NCBI RefSeq assembly: GCF_030272615.1
Contig: NC_081412.1
Location: forward strand, 139,254,747-139,318,746
Reading direction: 5' to 3'
DNA: 64,000 nt
Source: Cryptomeria japonica
Lineage: Eukaryota; Streptophyta; Pinopsida; Cupressales; Cupressaceae
Within the stretch, counting starts at the first letter, position 1; the number at the start of each line of letters is the position of its first letter. Shown piece after piece: positions 1 to 12,231 of this stretch. The notes beneath the pieces are model-generated. The model made no database searches and was not told the origin of the DNA. It worked only from the letters and a program-made list of their open reading frames with translations. Both the position numbers and the translations under genes were made by a program.

Positions 1-137
1 AATTTGCCATGTGACATTTGATGATTAAAGAATTAATTGTGTACTCAAGATTTATTTAATTGCCTTTAGTTAGGACCTTGGTGATGTTGTCGAGATTAGG
101 GGCTCATGGTTTAGATGACCATTTTTAGGGTATTACG
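1..137 (-). repeat. G1 3' LTR, first 137 bases, cut by window edge
   Basis: Reading leftward from 137 this repeats the start of the LTR at 10,635 with few changes. The expected TG start is CG here (a single transition), which would weaken integration of any daughter copy. The purine tract lies directly next to it, which fixes the element on the minus strand. Confidence 0.8.
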
Positions 138-150
138 TTTGCCCCTCTTT
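138..150 (-). other. G1 polypurine tract
   Basis: On the minus strand this reads AAAGAGGGGCAAA and abuts the LTR start at 137. O1 has nearly the same tract (AAAGAGGAGCAAA) before its own 3' LTR. Confidence 0.75.
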
Positions 151-619
151 GAATTAATGTGCGAGAACTGTGTTGGTTCAAAGAAAATTTGATGTCTAGG
201 AGATACCAATTCTGAACTTGATTGATCACGAACTAGAAAGCGAGGTGTTTAGCTTGATTCAAAGCGACGAAGCTGAATGAAGTCTGATTAAAGAGATATC
301 GTTCCCGAACTTGATTGAACTTAGGAATGATAGAAAACAAAGATACCAAACTTGAAATTGATTGATCAAGAAGCGGACCTTACTGATCTAGAACTTGATT
401 GAACTTAGATATAGTGAATGATGATAAAAATTGATCTTGAACTTGATTGATCAAGATACGATGAAGATAAACTATCCAGCTTGATCCAAAGCGACGAATA
501 CTGAACACCTGCTTAGATTGAGTGTGATCAAAGATACTCTTTAAACCCTTGATTGAGTTTAAATGAATAATCAACTTGATGAAAAGCGATGAAACTGATT
601 AACATTAAGAGATTGATTC

Positions 620-830
620 AGATAAAAGACAAATATCAACTTGATTTGAAGCAATGAAACTGATATGCCCCTAGTGATTGATTTGATTCAGATGATCAAG
701 AGATCTCAACTTGATATAAAGTGATGGAGTCAAGATGCCCCTAGCGATTAATTTGATTCAGATGATCGAAAGATCTCAACTTGATATAAAGCGATGAAGT
801 CAAGATGCCCCTAGAGATGAGGTCTTATTT
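620..830. repeat. 70-bp tandem repeat in G1 tail, three copies
   Basis: The landmark ATGCCCCTAG recurs at 665, 735 and 805, a period of 70. Each unit also carries a TTGATTCAGATGATC segment and a CTCAACTTGATATAAAG segment. Related CTTGATTGA phrases continue leftward to about 200 in a less regular form. No coding role is visible. Confidence 0.75.
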
Positions 831-1984
831 GATTGATTTTCTTTAGTTGAAAAAGATGTTTTGCTCGACTTTCGATGAAGATTTGAAAATTTTCTCGATA
901 TTGAAGAATGTGAGGTCATAAGGTCATGAGTATGCCCCCTCGGGAGCGAAATCGAAAGATAGCGAGGGTACATGATTATAGGTGTAGCTAGGAATTTGGA
1001 AATCATCAAAGCAATATAAACATTAGCCTAGTTCAATCACGAAAACTAAATTGCAATGATAACAATCCTAAAAATATTCAATGAAAACATGAAAACAAGA
1101 CATTCAAAATGAAATCTAAGAAAACCAAATGCAGATGTCTCCTTCATGTGGCTCCATTGTCCTTCTTTCTCCTTCAAATAGCTTTTGTTTTGTGGATCTC
1201 ACCTACAAGTGCATACGCATGAGATGAAAGCAAGATTGATAAAATAGCATGACAACATAAGGGTACTAGAAGCGTGATTGATTCGACCAGGGACCTTGAT
1301 TGAAGAAATTCATCCAATTTATAGACAAATTGGAGAAAAGACAAGATTAGCATGAATTTGATTCGAATGGAAATTTCAAATCAAGAATGACAAATATGAC
1401 AAATTATGACAAATTTGCACTTTCTATGCAAGATTGATTGATTGATAATTTTGACAAAATTATGACAAATTTCTATATCAAAATTGATTGATTGACAATT
1501 ATGACAAATTATGACAAACTTGCTATGTCATTCCCATGAAATTAGGAGAAATATAGGAGAAAATTGAAATTAGATGAATTAGAAATTAGGAAATTAGAAA
1601 ATGAGGAAATTAGGATTTAAGAAATTTAGAAAATGAGGAAATTAGGAATTAAGTGAATTAATTAACAATTTTTCATTTATTAATTAATTCACAAAGAGGG
1701 AAGAATTAGTTAGCCAATTAAATAAACATTTAATTGTGACAAGAAGACTTAGGATAAATAAACTATTTAACCTAGAGGGAGAAAGGACAAACAAGGTTAA
1801 ATGAATAAATCATGAAACCCTAGAAGATGAATTAGAGATGCAAGGATGACAATTAGGTCTTGATGAAGGATAATTGATATCGATTCGATTTGATCATGAT
1901 TCTGACTTGATAAAAGACCAATGCTGATAAATGATTTGATTGAGAAATGCGCCAATTGATGAGGAACAATGACTAATTGATCCA

Positions 1985-2300
1985 AATTGACATGATTGAG
2001 AAGACGACGATGATCGATGACAAATCGATCGCAAAATGACAAAGTTGACAAGAGGACAAGGATCGATGACAAAATAGATTGCAAAATGACAAGATTGAAA
2101 ATGACCACGATCGATGACAAATCGATCGCAAGATGACAAGATTGAAAACGACAACGATCGATGACAAATCGATCACAAGACGACAAGATTGAAAAGAGGA
2201 CAACGATCGATGACAAATCGATCACAAGACGACAAGATTGAAAAGAGGACAATGATCGATGACAAATCGATCGCAAGATGACAAGATTGATAAGAGGACA
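1985..2300. repeat. 47-49-bp tandem array with GATCGAT palindromes
   Basis: Six units start with GATCGATGA at 2,012, 2,061, 2,109, 2,156, 2,205 and 2,254. Most units hold GATCGATGACAAATCGATC, an interrupted palindrome, followed by a GACAAGATTGA spacer. The open frames on both strands here are by-products of the repeat. Confidence 0.8.
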
Positions 2301-4134
2301 AAACCCTAATTAGGATTGACGATGTCCAAAATGATGACAAATGAATATGCACATTGATGCGACAAGATAAGATCGACCAAAATTATGACTAAAGATTGTT
2401 ATCGACAAGACCTAATTCGAAAGCAAGAAAAATGAGGAATGCAGAAGAAGGACTCGATGCTCGCAAATGATAAGGACCCAGTGCGAATCATAGGAGAAAT
2501 GTTAATGCGACGCAAAAAACCTAAAATAAGGCAATGCGCAAATGTTAAAGTATGATTCCGCAAGCATTGACCATTTTTAGACGTCTACAATAGGCAATTT
2601 TGAGCGATGATAAGTTGTTTTGAGTACAAATTGATTCAAAGGAATTTTTGAAAATTTTGCGTTGATTGATAAGAAATTGAGCACAAAGTTGATTTGTAGA
2701 AATTAAATTGAGATTCAACGTTGATTTACGATAAATTGAGTGCCATTTGAAGAAAGAACGAGCATTTGATGAAAAATGCTAAGTGGTCCATACTTTATGA
2801 AATTTCGATGAGAGAGTTGACATCAGATTTTGATTTCGATCCCAAAAATGGACCCAGGACAGCCGATTTATATGCTCTTGATTTGATTTCATCGTACTTG
2901 TGTTGATTGATTATGAGATGTTGTTCTATATGCTTTATTCTATATGTATGCATTTCTTTTCAGTATAGATGAATGAATGCAAATGGAATATGGGTGTTTA
3001 TTTTTGTTTCTTTTTATGCAAATAAATGATGAGAATGAGTAACTAGTAATGCAAATGTTTATTTTTCTTCATGCAATAATATGAATGCAAATAAGTGATA
3101 ATGAATGTATGAATCTATAGAAGATGCTCATGTATGCAGCTAACATCTCAATACACAAGTACTCGATCGGAGAAACGATGATGAAAAAGAGACCACTTAG
3201 CTGAGAAATGACGAATGCCTCCAAATTCTCATTCAGAAGATAAAGAAATCAGTGTTACCATACCGAAATCACTCTAAATTCACGAGATGCAGAATGAAAT
3301 GCAAGATGAGATGCAAAATGAAATGCAATCGAAACCTAGTCACTGGATTTGAAAAACTTAATTTTTCATCATTAAGCATTTTACAATTATAGTAGGTAGA
3401 TTAGAGTTCCTTTCTTTTCATGTGCAATATTAATTATCTTGTCTGTAATGACCCTTTTTTTTTGTTCATATCCTTGGACAGATTACGCATGGACCCAGAT
3501 TGCACAATAAAGAAATCCCCTCAAAACAGACAAAGAAATGATGGGAACCTCCCTATAGCATTCAAATAAGCAGAGTCGAGGTATGTGTGGTGACTTCACC
3601 TTAATGTGAAGGCTCTTATCACAGACACCCAACTAATTTAGATGTTTCCAGATCATTGGGATCATTCCTACATGCAAAAAACAAAGAAAATATTATGCCC
3701 CCAATCCTTGCTCCACTTAGTCACAATAGACTTCCTTGAGTTACTCAGAGGGATAATAATCGAAAACCAATATAAAAGACAACACACAAAGAAAATTTCC
3801 ATGCATATCTCTAACAGTTTAGTGATTGTTTTTAGTAATGTTTTGCTTGTGTACTCAGTGATAAAACTCTTCAGTAGTCAGGAGACAGGTAACTGACTCG
3901 GAGTGGACGACAAGGTTTCACTGACGTAAGGGTGACTTGGTTGATTCTTCTTAGGACATGTAATGTGCTCTTGTCGATTACCTAAGACTAGGACATTGAT
4001 CAGTTTCAAGCCATGAGGGTTCCAACAAACCAGGATGTCACAAAAGTGACTGAAATATGTACAAACGAAAGCAAAGATGCATGAAAGTGAGAATGCCAAC
4101 ATTGTGTTGATAGATGGAGCGCTTGAGTACAAGA

Positions 4135-5030
4135 GGCACCTGTTTGCCAGGTTTTCACCTACTTGGAAGAGATTCATTTTAATTTTTTTACCAAGGTGCC
4201 TGTTTACCAGGTTTTCACTAGGGCATTTTCTCTCTTTTTTCCTTTTTTTTTTTTTTGATTTCTTCAGGACTTTTTCCGATTTTTAGGATTTCTTCAGGAC
4301 ATTTTATGATTTTTAGAATTTCTTCAAGACATTTTATGATTTTTATGATTTTGTTCAAGACATTTTATGATTTTTATGATTTTTTAATGTTTGCCCCTAG
4401 TGTCTAGCAAGGCAAAAGGGATTTTGAGCACATGAATGGATAAGCGAATGGTGGTGGACGCTTTCAAGGACTATCTCACAATGTTAATCCAAGCACAGGA
4501 TCTAGATATAACAATGTAAACCAAAGATTTTAGCGATGTAAAGCAAGTATTTTAGCAATGTAAAGCAAGGATATAGCATAACGAATCCATATGGTCCAAA
4601 GAAGTGGCCATGCCAAGAGGTTTGTGGAAAGCATGTTTTTACATTTTGTCCATAGTGTTGATCAAGATCAAGGGATAGAATTGGATAGGAGGCATATATG
4701 ATAAGAAAGATCAAAAGGGAGTAATGAAGGATGTAAGCGAGCAATGGAGAGGAGCTAAAGGGTCTAGATCAAGTGTAATAGATAGGACACATGAAACCTG
4801 TAAAGATCCTTAACCTTGTCAAGATCAAAGGTGGAAAAGGGATATGAATATAGATAGAGCGAATGAGGGATAATGGAGGGTGAAGGATAATGGAGGAAAA
4901 AGGATAATAGATGGATGTACATGGATGGAACTTGCCCCTAGTGTAAAGTGCAAAAGGATAATGGATTATGCATGATGCCTGTTTGCCAGGTTTTCATCAT
5001 GGTACTTTCCCAAGGCGCCACAAGAAGTGG
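4135..5030 (-). other. Tail module with CCTGGCAAACAGG palindrome, three copies
   Basis: On the minus strand the phrase GTGAAAACCTGGCAAACAGG (or a one-base variant) occurs at about 4,977-5,000, 4,196-4,219 and 4,135-4,160, usually followed by GCACC or GCATC. The same phrase sits at 47,930-47,965 in O1 just after integrase. It is therefore a shared non-coding module between the coding part and the 3' LTR. A short hairpin, CCTG...CAGG, can form. Function unknown. Confidence 0.6.
4250..4395. repeat. About 30-bp AT-rich tandem repeat
   Basis: Four to five imperfect units read roughly TTTCTTCARGACATTTTATG followed by ATTTTTA. It follows a poly-T run at 4,241-4,256. It is part of the non-coding tail of G1. 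Confidence 0.6.
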
Positions 5031-5275
5031 TTTTCACACAAGGATGAATTTATTTCTCTTTATTTATTTATTTTTCTGATTTTTTTTTTCATTTTTTCAT
5101 CATTTTTTTTTCTTCTTTTTGGAAGATAATGGAGGCATGATAGGGGATGGAAGAAGGACCCCAACGTCTCGCTTCTTTGGATGGTACCCTTGGAATATGA
5201 GTTGCAATAGACCATGGCTATGAAGGTATGCTCAAAGATGTTGGTAGGATAATGAGATTAAACTAGAGCAAGGAT

Positions 5276-7498
5276 TTATGCAAAGGATTGGATAAGAGGG
5301 ATGGAAGGGTGAAAAAGAGGTGTTGGATAATGGATGGTATGTTGGAAGAATTGTGTATGGATAGACGGAAATGTTGGAAAGATCAACATTGGCACACACC
5401 TTGAGGGATGGTGGACATATGGAGGAGAAGTGAATCTCAAATTTTGAGATTTGGATGGAGGAAAGGTTATAGATTTTGGGGCATAAGAACCCAAAATGGA
5501 TGAAGGAGGTGATGGAGGAATAGAATCAGAAGGTTTGGATGGAGGAACAACAATTTTGGATGCCAATTTTGATTTTTCTTTAGATTGTTGTGCTTCAAGC
5601 AGTCGAATAGGGATCCACATGGTTTTTGATTTTTCATGCTTTTGTAGTTCCTTAGAGTGCATTGCTTGTACAAGTGCCTTAGGAACCCATATAACTTTTG
5701 ACTTTTCTTCTTTCTTTGTGGACCTTTGTGGTATTTTATATTTTTCTTTTTCTTTTTGGATCATATTTTTCTTTGTTTTAACATGTCGATTAGATGGGAC
5801 ATGTTGATCCTTGAATACATGTGGATTGCTTGATTTATGACTTTTATGCTTGGCATCCAAATTGCTTGGAGGGAGAAAAGAATGTATGAATGGATAGGAA
5901 TTATATGGAGGTATTTTAGATGGATGGAAGGTACTCAAAGATGTGTGTCTTTATTGATCCTACATAAGGGATGGAGGGATATAGGGACCTAGAATGGATG
6001 GAAGCGATGATGGGGAAAGCGTATATTTGGATTTAACTAGAGAAATGTAGGATTTATGAGAGATACCGACATCTTGAGAAATATCCCTGAGGCCATGACC
6101 TTTAACATTTTCTTTAATATGGAGGGGTTCTTGCTTGTGTAGATCTACCCCTTTTCTTTTATAAATATTTTGACTTGTAGGATACATTGTGCTTTGGAAA
6201 GAAGGCGCGAGTCCATTATGAGATGGAGGTGGAATGTAGGGAATAATAGGATCATGAGAGGGATTTGTAGGCATGATGGATCCTTAAGGTGAATATGAAG
6301 TATTATGAAAAGGATATGAAGGGATACTTTGATCTTGACATGGAAGAGGACCATTGGATATAGTAGGAAGGGTGTTTGACTCTTCATTTTGAATAGGACC
6401 ATTTGAAAAGTTGAAAAAGGCATCATGATCTTTCTTAGGAAGTGGATTAGGAATGGGATTTGGAAGGATGGTTTTCTCTTGAGATGGAAGGGGGTCATCT
6501 TGGAAGAAATGGAAAGATATAAGGGGATCATCATGGGATTCTAGTGAAATAGGATCTTTTTCAATCATTAGATGGGTTTGGAGAGTTTTGGTGTCTTGAT
6601 CTTGATTTATGATAGGACTTATTTTTTCATTTTCCAAATTATCCTCTTGACATGGAGTCACTTCTAAAGAAGGGATAGGATTGTGCATAGGAATAGGGGA
6701 TTCCTGGAAGGTCTCCATATTTTGGCATGATGGGGAAGCATTTTGAGTGGGACTCTCTAGAGTGGGTATGTTTGGAATTGAAGTGTATGATGGCCTAGGA
6801 TCTAGGATTTTTAAATCTTTAGAGGAAATTGTATCAATATTGCCATTAACTTGGATTTCAATAGGACATATCCCTTGAAGGTAAACATGAGAAGTTTCAT
6901 TGTTTGAAGGAGATGAAGACATCATGGAAGGGATGGAGGCTATGTGTGGAGCCTTGTTAGACATAGGTTCATGATTTTGATCATGATTAGAAGTAGTTCC
7001 TTCTTTTTCTGTAGGTGAGTCATTAGGATCTTCAATTTCAATGACACCATCATCAAGGAGATCTTGAATCTTATGTTTTAGTTCCATACACATTGAAGTC
7101 TTATGTTTGTTATGCCTATGATATACACAATAACTACTCAAAACTGCACATCCCCATGTGGTCTTTTTAGGCAATATGATAAGATTGTTCTTAAGAAGCA
7201 CTTCCAAAGCTAACTCAATAGATTACACCAAAGGTGTAAATTGTCTATCTAGGGAATATATGTCTTTTTGTCTTGATGAAGGTGTTTTGTGATCTTGTAT
7301 GAGATTTGGTCTTTGATTGTCAATTATTTGTTGGTATTTGCTTGTCAAATCACATAACCGTTTTAGAATTTCTTGAAGTTTCTCACACTTGATATCATAC
7401 ATTTGTTTTTCAAATGGAGTCATTGATTTATTTTGTTGGATTTCCATGTCATATATTTCTTCCTTGATATCTTGAAGTATTTGAGCAAAGGTAGCCAT
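5276..7498 (-). pseudogene. G1 gag-like polyprotein frame with stops
   Basis: One reading frame runs from an ATG at 7,498 to a stop at 5,276, about 740 codons, broken by stops near 7,223, near 6,281 and near 5,957 (at least two there). The N-terminal 90 residues are charged and helix-rich. About 120 residues in comes a knuckle of the form C-X2-H-X4-H-X4-C (CVYH...HKTSMC) followed by a helix with IQDLLDDG, which matches the layout after the knuckle in I1 and O1. The rest is low-complexity and rich in Pro, Ser, His and Lys. The usual gag core (the domain that packs into the capsid) is not visible between the N-terminus and the knuckle, so this looks like a shortened gag. There is no protease, and no polymerase follows. 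The first stop looks like a single-base change. Most likely a dead non-autonomous gag. Confidence 0.65.
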
Positions 7499-9599
7499 GG
7501 GAATCGGAGCTAAGGTATCTATGAGATTCTTACTTTTGTAAAAAAAAAATTAGAAGAGCTTCTGGTTTGAACAGGCATTTACAACCGACGAGACCGAGAG
7601 CTAGATGTGTTGCAGAAGTCAAGATCAAATTGTAGCTAGTAGTTCGTTTAACATAGTGATTGAGTGAAGTAACTAGGATCTGGTCTGGTTTCAGGAATGA
7701 TCTATCCTATGTAAGACTTTATCTAAGTTAACTTAGGTTTGATAAGATGTTGTTTGGACTAGCTTAAAGATGATCGACAAAATCGTGCAACGCAACGGTA
7801 GGGGTACACTATCAAGATTGTTTATGCTCAAGAGGATGATAACCAATTTTATGCTCGTTGTAGACTAGTTTAGGCAAGTTTGATTGTTTTGACTGACAAG
7901 ATCAGGAATTCATATGACAGAGGATTGGACAAAGATGAGATTCTAACAGACACAGTTTCAATTACTGATGACTACTAGTTTTTTATAAGGACCGATGTTT
8001 TGATGACTGACAGAGACTAGTTTGGACACGAACATAATTTATCACTGAATTGTTTGATATTGTTTGATTTGATTTCTCCAGTTTCAGTATTTCATTTTCA
8101 GTTTTAGGGATGAAAACACAAAACACACACAAGATAAATAACAATTCAATCACAACACGCTAACCCTATGGAAGTTGGCTTAGAGAAGAAAACCTTTGCT
8201 TGTTGACTTAGGTACACACCCAATAGCTAATCAAAATACGACCACTGAGTCTCACGCAATGGATTCTCAACGTCGTATTAGCTGACTCCAAACGCTAATG
8301 GGGGCACGATATGGCAAGTGTCTTGGGAGAGTTACTATCTCTCTTGCACAAAGATTATCAACCTTTTAGAGGTGAATCGGGTAGCTTCTAAACTTATAGT
8401 TCTTAGTCATAAATTTCGTTTGAAATTACCCCTTGAAGTCACGCAAGCATGATTGAGGCCTATAGCCCGACAAGGTACCGAAACAAGTTGTAGTCACGTA
8501 AATGTGATTGAGACCGCGAGACCCTACAAAATGCTCGATATGAGAGATCTCAAAGAGAAAACTCAAATAATCCCATCCTCTGAGACTTTAATCACCAGAG
8601 GCCTATTTATCATAGTGATTTGGAATGCTCAGGTTCAGTTGTACTCACTTGGGTCGTTCTCACAGGGTGATTATTTTTTCCCACTGTGATAGGCTCGCTA
8701 AAGGTACACAAATCTCAAAACTTAGAAAAAAGCTTTGAGGGTCTAGATTTCTGATTGTCTATAAAAGACAAGAGCATACTCTCCTACCTCTTAGATTTTT
8801 CTGAAAACATGAAAGATAGATTTGTTCTTTAACCAGATAGCAATTTAAGTGCCTAAGAAAATACTAAATGAATACACAATGTTTAGTCGATTCTCCTTAG
8901 GCAACCTACAAAACCAATATGTCAGTAGTCATTTTCTTCTTGATTCTTCGCCAGGCATATGTTTGATTGATAGATTCTTTGACAAGCATCCTGCAAACAT
9001 TAAAAGCCCAAAATTAGTTGCCAAAATAACATTAAAAAAAATCATCAAAAGAAAATTCTATCATGCAAACTGTAAATTAAACTAATCTAATAAGAATTTC
9101 CATTTTTTATGACTATCCTAGTTATGACAGTTTTGATAGTACTGCACTCTGTCATTTATAGCTTATGAACTAAAGATAATTTGAAAATTCGCTTTAGTGG
9201 AAATGTGGAAAACTTGGTTTTACAGAACATATTAAAATTTTGGTTATATCCAACGGTTCAATAAAATGTTATACCCTCCGAACCGAGACCATTTTTGACT
9301 GTCATAGAAGAATAAGTAAAATGATAGTCCTTCACTCTATCAATCATAACTTTCAAACCCAAAATATTTAGGAAAATCCCTTTGGTGAAACTGTATAAAA
9401 CTTGATTCTAAACAACATATCAAAACTTGGTTGAGATCCAACAGTTCAATAAAAAGTTATGCTCCCCAAACCAAGACCATTTTTGACTGTCATAGAAGAA
9501 CAATAAAAAAGAAAGATTTTTATTTGCAAATTTAACACATGTTTATTAGTTATAGAAACCAAACATTAAATTTGTTCAAGAAACATTAGAAATCTTGTA
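7499..9599 (-). other. G1 leader between primer site and gag
   Basis: This 2.1 kb stretch holds no frame that looks like protein. It is AT-rich and carries the duplicated 127-bp segment described at 9,185-9,500. Short open frames at 8,453-8,689 and 8,849-9,085 on the plus strand have no recognisable motif and run against the element. Confidence 0.55.
9185..9500 (-). repeat. Direct duplication of a 127-bp leader module
   Basis: Positions 9,185-9,311 and 9,374-9,500 are diverged copies, 189 bases apart, each ending in GACTGTCATAGAAGAA on the plus strand. Read on the minus strand they begin with TGACAGTC and contain CATAACTTTTTATTGAAC and TTTTGATATGTTG. A third relative lies at 50,960-51,160 in O1 near its 3' LTR. 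Confidence 0.7.
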
Positions 9600-9630
9600 G
9601 TTGTGGGTTCGAGCCCCACAGTGGGTGCCA
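9600..9630 (-). other. G1 primer-binding site, tRNA 3' end complement
   Basis: Read on the plus strand this is the 3' part of a tRNA: T-arm GTGGG-TTCGAGC-CCCAC, acceptor AGTGGGT and terminal GCCA. The minus strand therefore starts TGGCACCCACTGTGGGGC and can pair with the tRNA over about 30 bases. The acceptor sequence is close to a plant lysine tRNA (inference from memory). Four A residues separate it from the LTR. Confidence 0.75.
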
Positions 9631-9634
9631 AAAA

Positions 9635-10635
9635 TGTGTGTGTGAAAAGTGGACCTGTATCTGTAAGCACAACACTTCAATTAAGTCATTACATGTATGG
9701 TTAGACAGATGTAAGCATGAATATGAAAACCATAACAAATCGACCCATTGCCTTCTAAAAGATGCGAGTATAAGTTTTCTCTCAAATTTGTATAAGCAAT
9801 CCAGTGACTAGACAACACCAAGACGAAGGATTTTAATCTATATGGGCATGATATTAATGCTAGATGGATGCAAGATTAATCTAACAAGATTTAAGCAATA
9901 AATGAGATAAATGATCTAAATATGTATGCAATATTCTTAATGAACCTAGAGAAAAAACAATATAATAACAATATATTCTCCAGGATTTTTGAATGAGAGA
10001 CGAGAGCCTGAATTTATAGAAAATTCAGAAAGAAACCAAAGGTTGAGATCAAATGATGATGAGCGGTCAAGATTTTCCAAGAGGAAGCACAATTCAGGTG
10101 AATTGATGTGATTGGATGCTTTTCTCAGTTTTAAAGGAAATTGAACTAAAATTAAGATAAAATGAGGAAAAAACTAATTTATTCTCTATTTCATTCAATT
10201 TTAATATTTAATAGTTTTATTTGCTTTCTTTGAGATTATCTATCAATTTTTAATTTGTTTTTTTCAAGATTATCTCCAATTGATTTCTTTTCTCAATTTT
10301 TAATTATTTTTTGTCAATAATTCCTTTTTTATTTATTTCCTTTTTTGATTTATTTCCTTTTTTGAAGATTTATGGCAAATTGATTTATTTAATTAAATAT
10401 GCTAGGATATTTAATAAAATAAATAAGATAATTGTTTAAAATGATTTACTTGGAATGATCAATTAATTAAATAAATATTTAATTAATATTGTTTGATTAA
10501 TTTGTCATGTGACATTTGATGATTAAAGAATTAATTGTGTGCTCAAGATTTATTTAATTGCCTTTGGTTAGGACCTTGGTGATGTTGTCGAGATTAGGGG
10601 CTTAAGGTTTAGATGACCATTTTTAGGGTATTACA
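9635..10635 (-). repeat. G1 5' LTR (1,001 bp)
   Basis: On the minus strand it starts TGTAATACCC at 10,635 and ends CACACACA at 9,635, next to the primer-binding site. The start repeats at 137-1. The region is rich in AAATAATTTAATT-type sequence. No clear TATA box was singled out. Confidence 0.75.
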
Positions 10636-10669
10636 CCCCCCTCTCAGTTTTTCATCGGTTATCCTAACA
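10636..10669 (+). repeat. C1 5' LTR, terminal 34 bases
   Basis: It matches the last bases of the 3' LTR at about 14,813-14,851, including CTCTCAGT, CACCGATTATCC (here CATCGGTTATCC) and the end TAACA. The rest was displaced by insertion of G1 at 10,635. Confidence 0.8.
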
Positions 10670-10671
10670 AT

Positions 10672-10683
10672 TGGTATCAGAGC
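10672..10683 (+). other. C1 primer-binding site (initiator Met tRNA type)
   Basis: TGGTATCAGAGC follows the LTR end TAACA by two bases. This is the standard plant Copia primer site complementary to the 3' end of initiator methionine tRNA. Confidence 0.85.
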
Positions 10684-10725
10684 ATAGTCCTCTCTGCAAA
10701 AGATTAACCGCTTGAGGAAGATCCT

Positions 10726-11667
10726 GTGGTGAGTAATCATTCAACTTCAATTGCTTACCGAAAGGGCAACCCTAGGATTGAAGGAACAAATTACAAACTA
10801 TGGAAGCTTTGGATGGAGACTCGTCTGAGATGTTTTAGCAAGGAGATTTGGGAGATCACTGAGAAAGGCTATACCACTTATGATCTGGCATCTAGAAACC
10901 CTCATTCGACAGACTTGGATAAGAACATTGAAAATTACTGTAGAGCGAGAGAAGCCCTTTTGAGTGCCCTTTCAGATCAGCAAGTAATGGGATTAATAGA
11001 CAATTCATCTACAAAAGCTCTATGGGATAAGTTGGCAACTCTAAATGAAGGTGACCCTACTGTAAAAATTGTTAAACTTGATGGTTACCGGGTGAGGTAT
11101 GAGAACCTGAGAATGGAGGAAGATGAAAGAATTGCTTCTTTTATGGAAAGAGTCAATGGAATTATCTTGGGAAATAAATGATGTGGTGGATCTCTTAGTG
11201 AAGATGAGATTGTTTCTAAAGTAGTGAGAGCTTTTCCATCGACATACAAGATGAAGGCTACTGCAATTAATGAGCTGAGAACAATGTCTAACACTTCTAT
11301 TAATAGAAATACTTTGGTTGGAAAGTTAACTTCTTTTGAGCTTGAAGAATTCAGTCCTCAAGGAGCTCCAAAGACAGATTCTTCATTCAAGGCATCTACA
11401 TCATCAATCGAAAAGAGTGATTGGAAATCATTATATGTGAAGGAACTGGAGGATATGAGGAAACAAGATGAAGAGCTTGAGGAACTTGAAGCCCTATTTG
11501 CTAGAAGAGTACCTAAAGGTCCGACAGGAAGTAAGTATGAAGTAAATATACCTTTCAAATGTTTTGCATGTAATAAGATAGGTCATTTTGCATCTAGATG
11601 TCTTGAGAGGAATTCAAGATTTGAAGAGAAATCTAGAAGGTCTTTTAAGCCTAACCATGAATATTAG
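10726..11667 (+). pseudogene. C1 gag (UBN2-type) with zinc knuckle
   Basis: One frame of 313 codons is interrupted by a TGA at 11,179-11,181 and ends at a TAG. The start position holds GTG where an ATG would be expected, so the start codon seems lost. The first part has the Copia gag signature with NYKLWKLWMETRL near residue 22-34 and a helical core. A canonical C-X2-C-X4-H-X4-C knuckle (CFACNKIGHFASRC) lies near 11,560-11,601. The protein would coat the retroelement RNA in the cytoplasmic particle. The disabled start and the internal stop mean no full product. Confidence 0.85.
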
Positions 11668-11879
11668 AACAAACATAAGTACAGGAGGAACAAACACAAA
11701 TCATGCTACTATGCTGATGAGGAAGGTGTAACTGATGATTCTAATTATGAACCGGCAAAAGATTCAGCTAGTGGATCAATGGAAAGGAATGTGTATTCTT
11801 AGCTATCAAGGAAGATGCTTCAGAACCTGTCATTCAAAATGAAGAGAAGGCCCTTGCTGCTAAAGTTGAAGACAATGAT

Positions 11880-12231
11880 GAATGGGTGATATAAAATGGA
11901 TGTTCATATTATATGACTGGAGATAAAAGGAAGTTTCTATCTTTGCAAGAATTTGAATGTGGTCTAGTTAGATTTGGAGATGACAAAGCATGCATGATCA
12001 GAGGAAGAGGAACTATATCATTGGATTGTAAGCATAACACTGATATTTTTTATTATGTAGAAGGTTTAAAGCATAATATTTGGAGTGTAGGATAGTTGGT
12101 GGATAAGGGATTTCAATTACAGTTCAAGGATGGAAAATGCAAAATCATCAACAGAACTAGATTGGAGATTGCAACCGGTACTTAGACTAGAGGTAACATC
12201 TTTCATTTGAACTATGGTTTAGAAGACATGT
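11880..12231 (+). pseudogene. C1 protease remnant
   Basis: The frame reads WVI-stop-NGCS near 11,883-11,910, where Copia proteases have WVIDSGCS, so the catalytic aspartate codon has become a stop. It continues MTGDKRKFLSLQEF, a typical downstream segment, and then stops again at 12,094-12,096 and near 12,184. A frameshift near 12,225 separates it from the integrase part. Not functional. Confidence 0.75.

Larger units (their letters stand above)
1..10635 (-). mobile_element. G1: non-autonomous Tat-like Gypsy LTR element
   Basis: The first 137 bases match 10,501-10,635, so the two ends of one LTR family bracket this block. On the minus strand the order is 5' LTR (9,635-10,635), a tRNA-complementary primer site (9,600-9,630), a 2.1 kb leader, a gag-like frame (7,498-5,276), a 5.1 kb non-coding tail and a purine tract (138-150) against the start of the 3' LTR. 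The 3' LTR runs out of the window, so its outer end and the target duplication cannot be seen. No reverse transcriptase, RNase H or integrase motif was found on either strand, so the element would need enzymes from another copy. The zinc-knuckle type and tail modules resemble O1, hence the Tat-like label (inference). It lies within the 5' LTR of Copia element C1. Confidence 0.8.

Noticed and set aside
1797-2276. 159-codon minus-strand frame
   Set aside because: It is a translation of the 47-49-bp tandem repeat; the overlapping frames show the same repeated words.
9600-9630. Apparent tRNA gene 3' half on the plus strand
   Set aside because: Only the T-arm and acceptor end are present, no D-arm or anticodon arm lies upstream, and the position next to an LTR end explains it as a primer-binding site on the minus strand.
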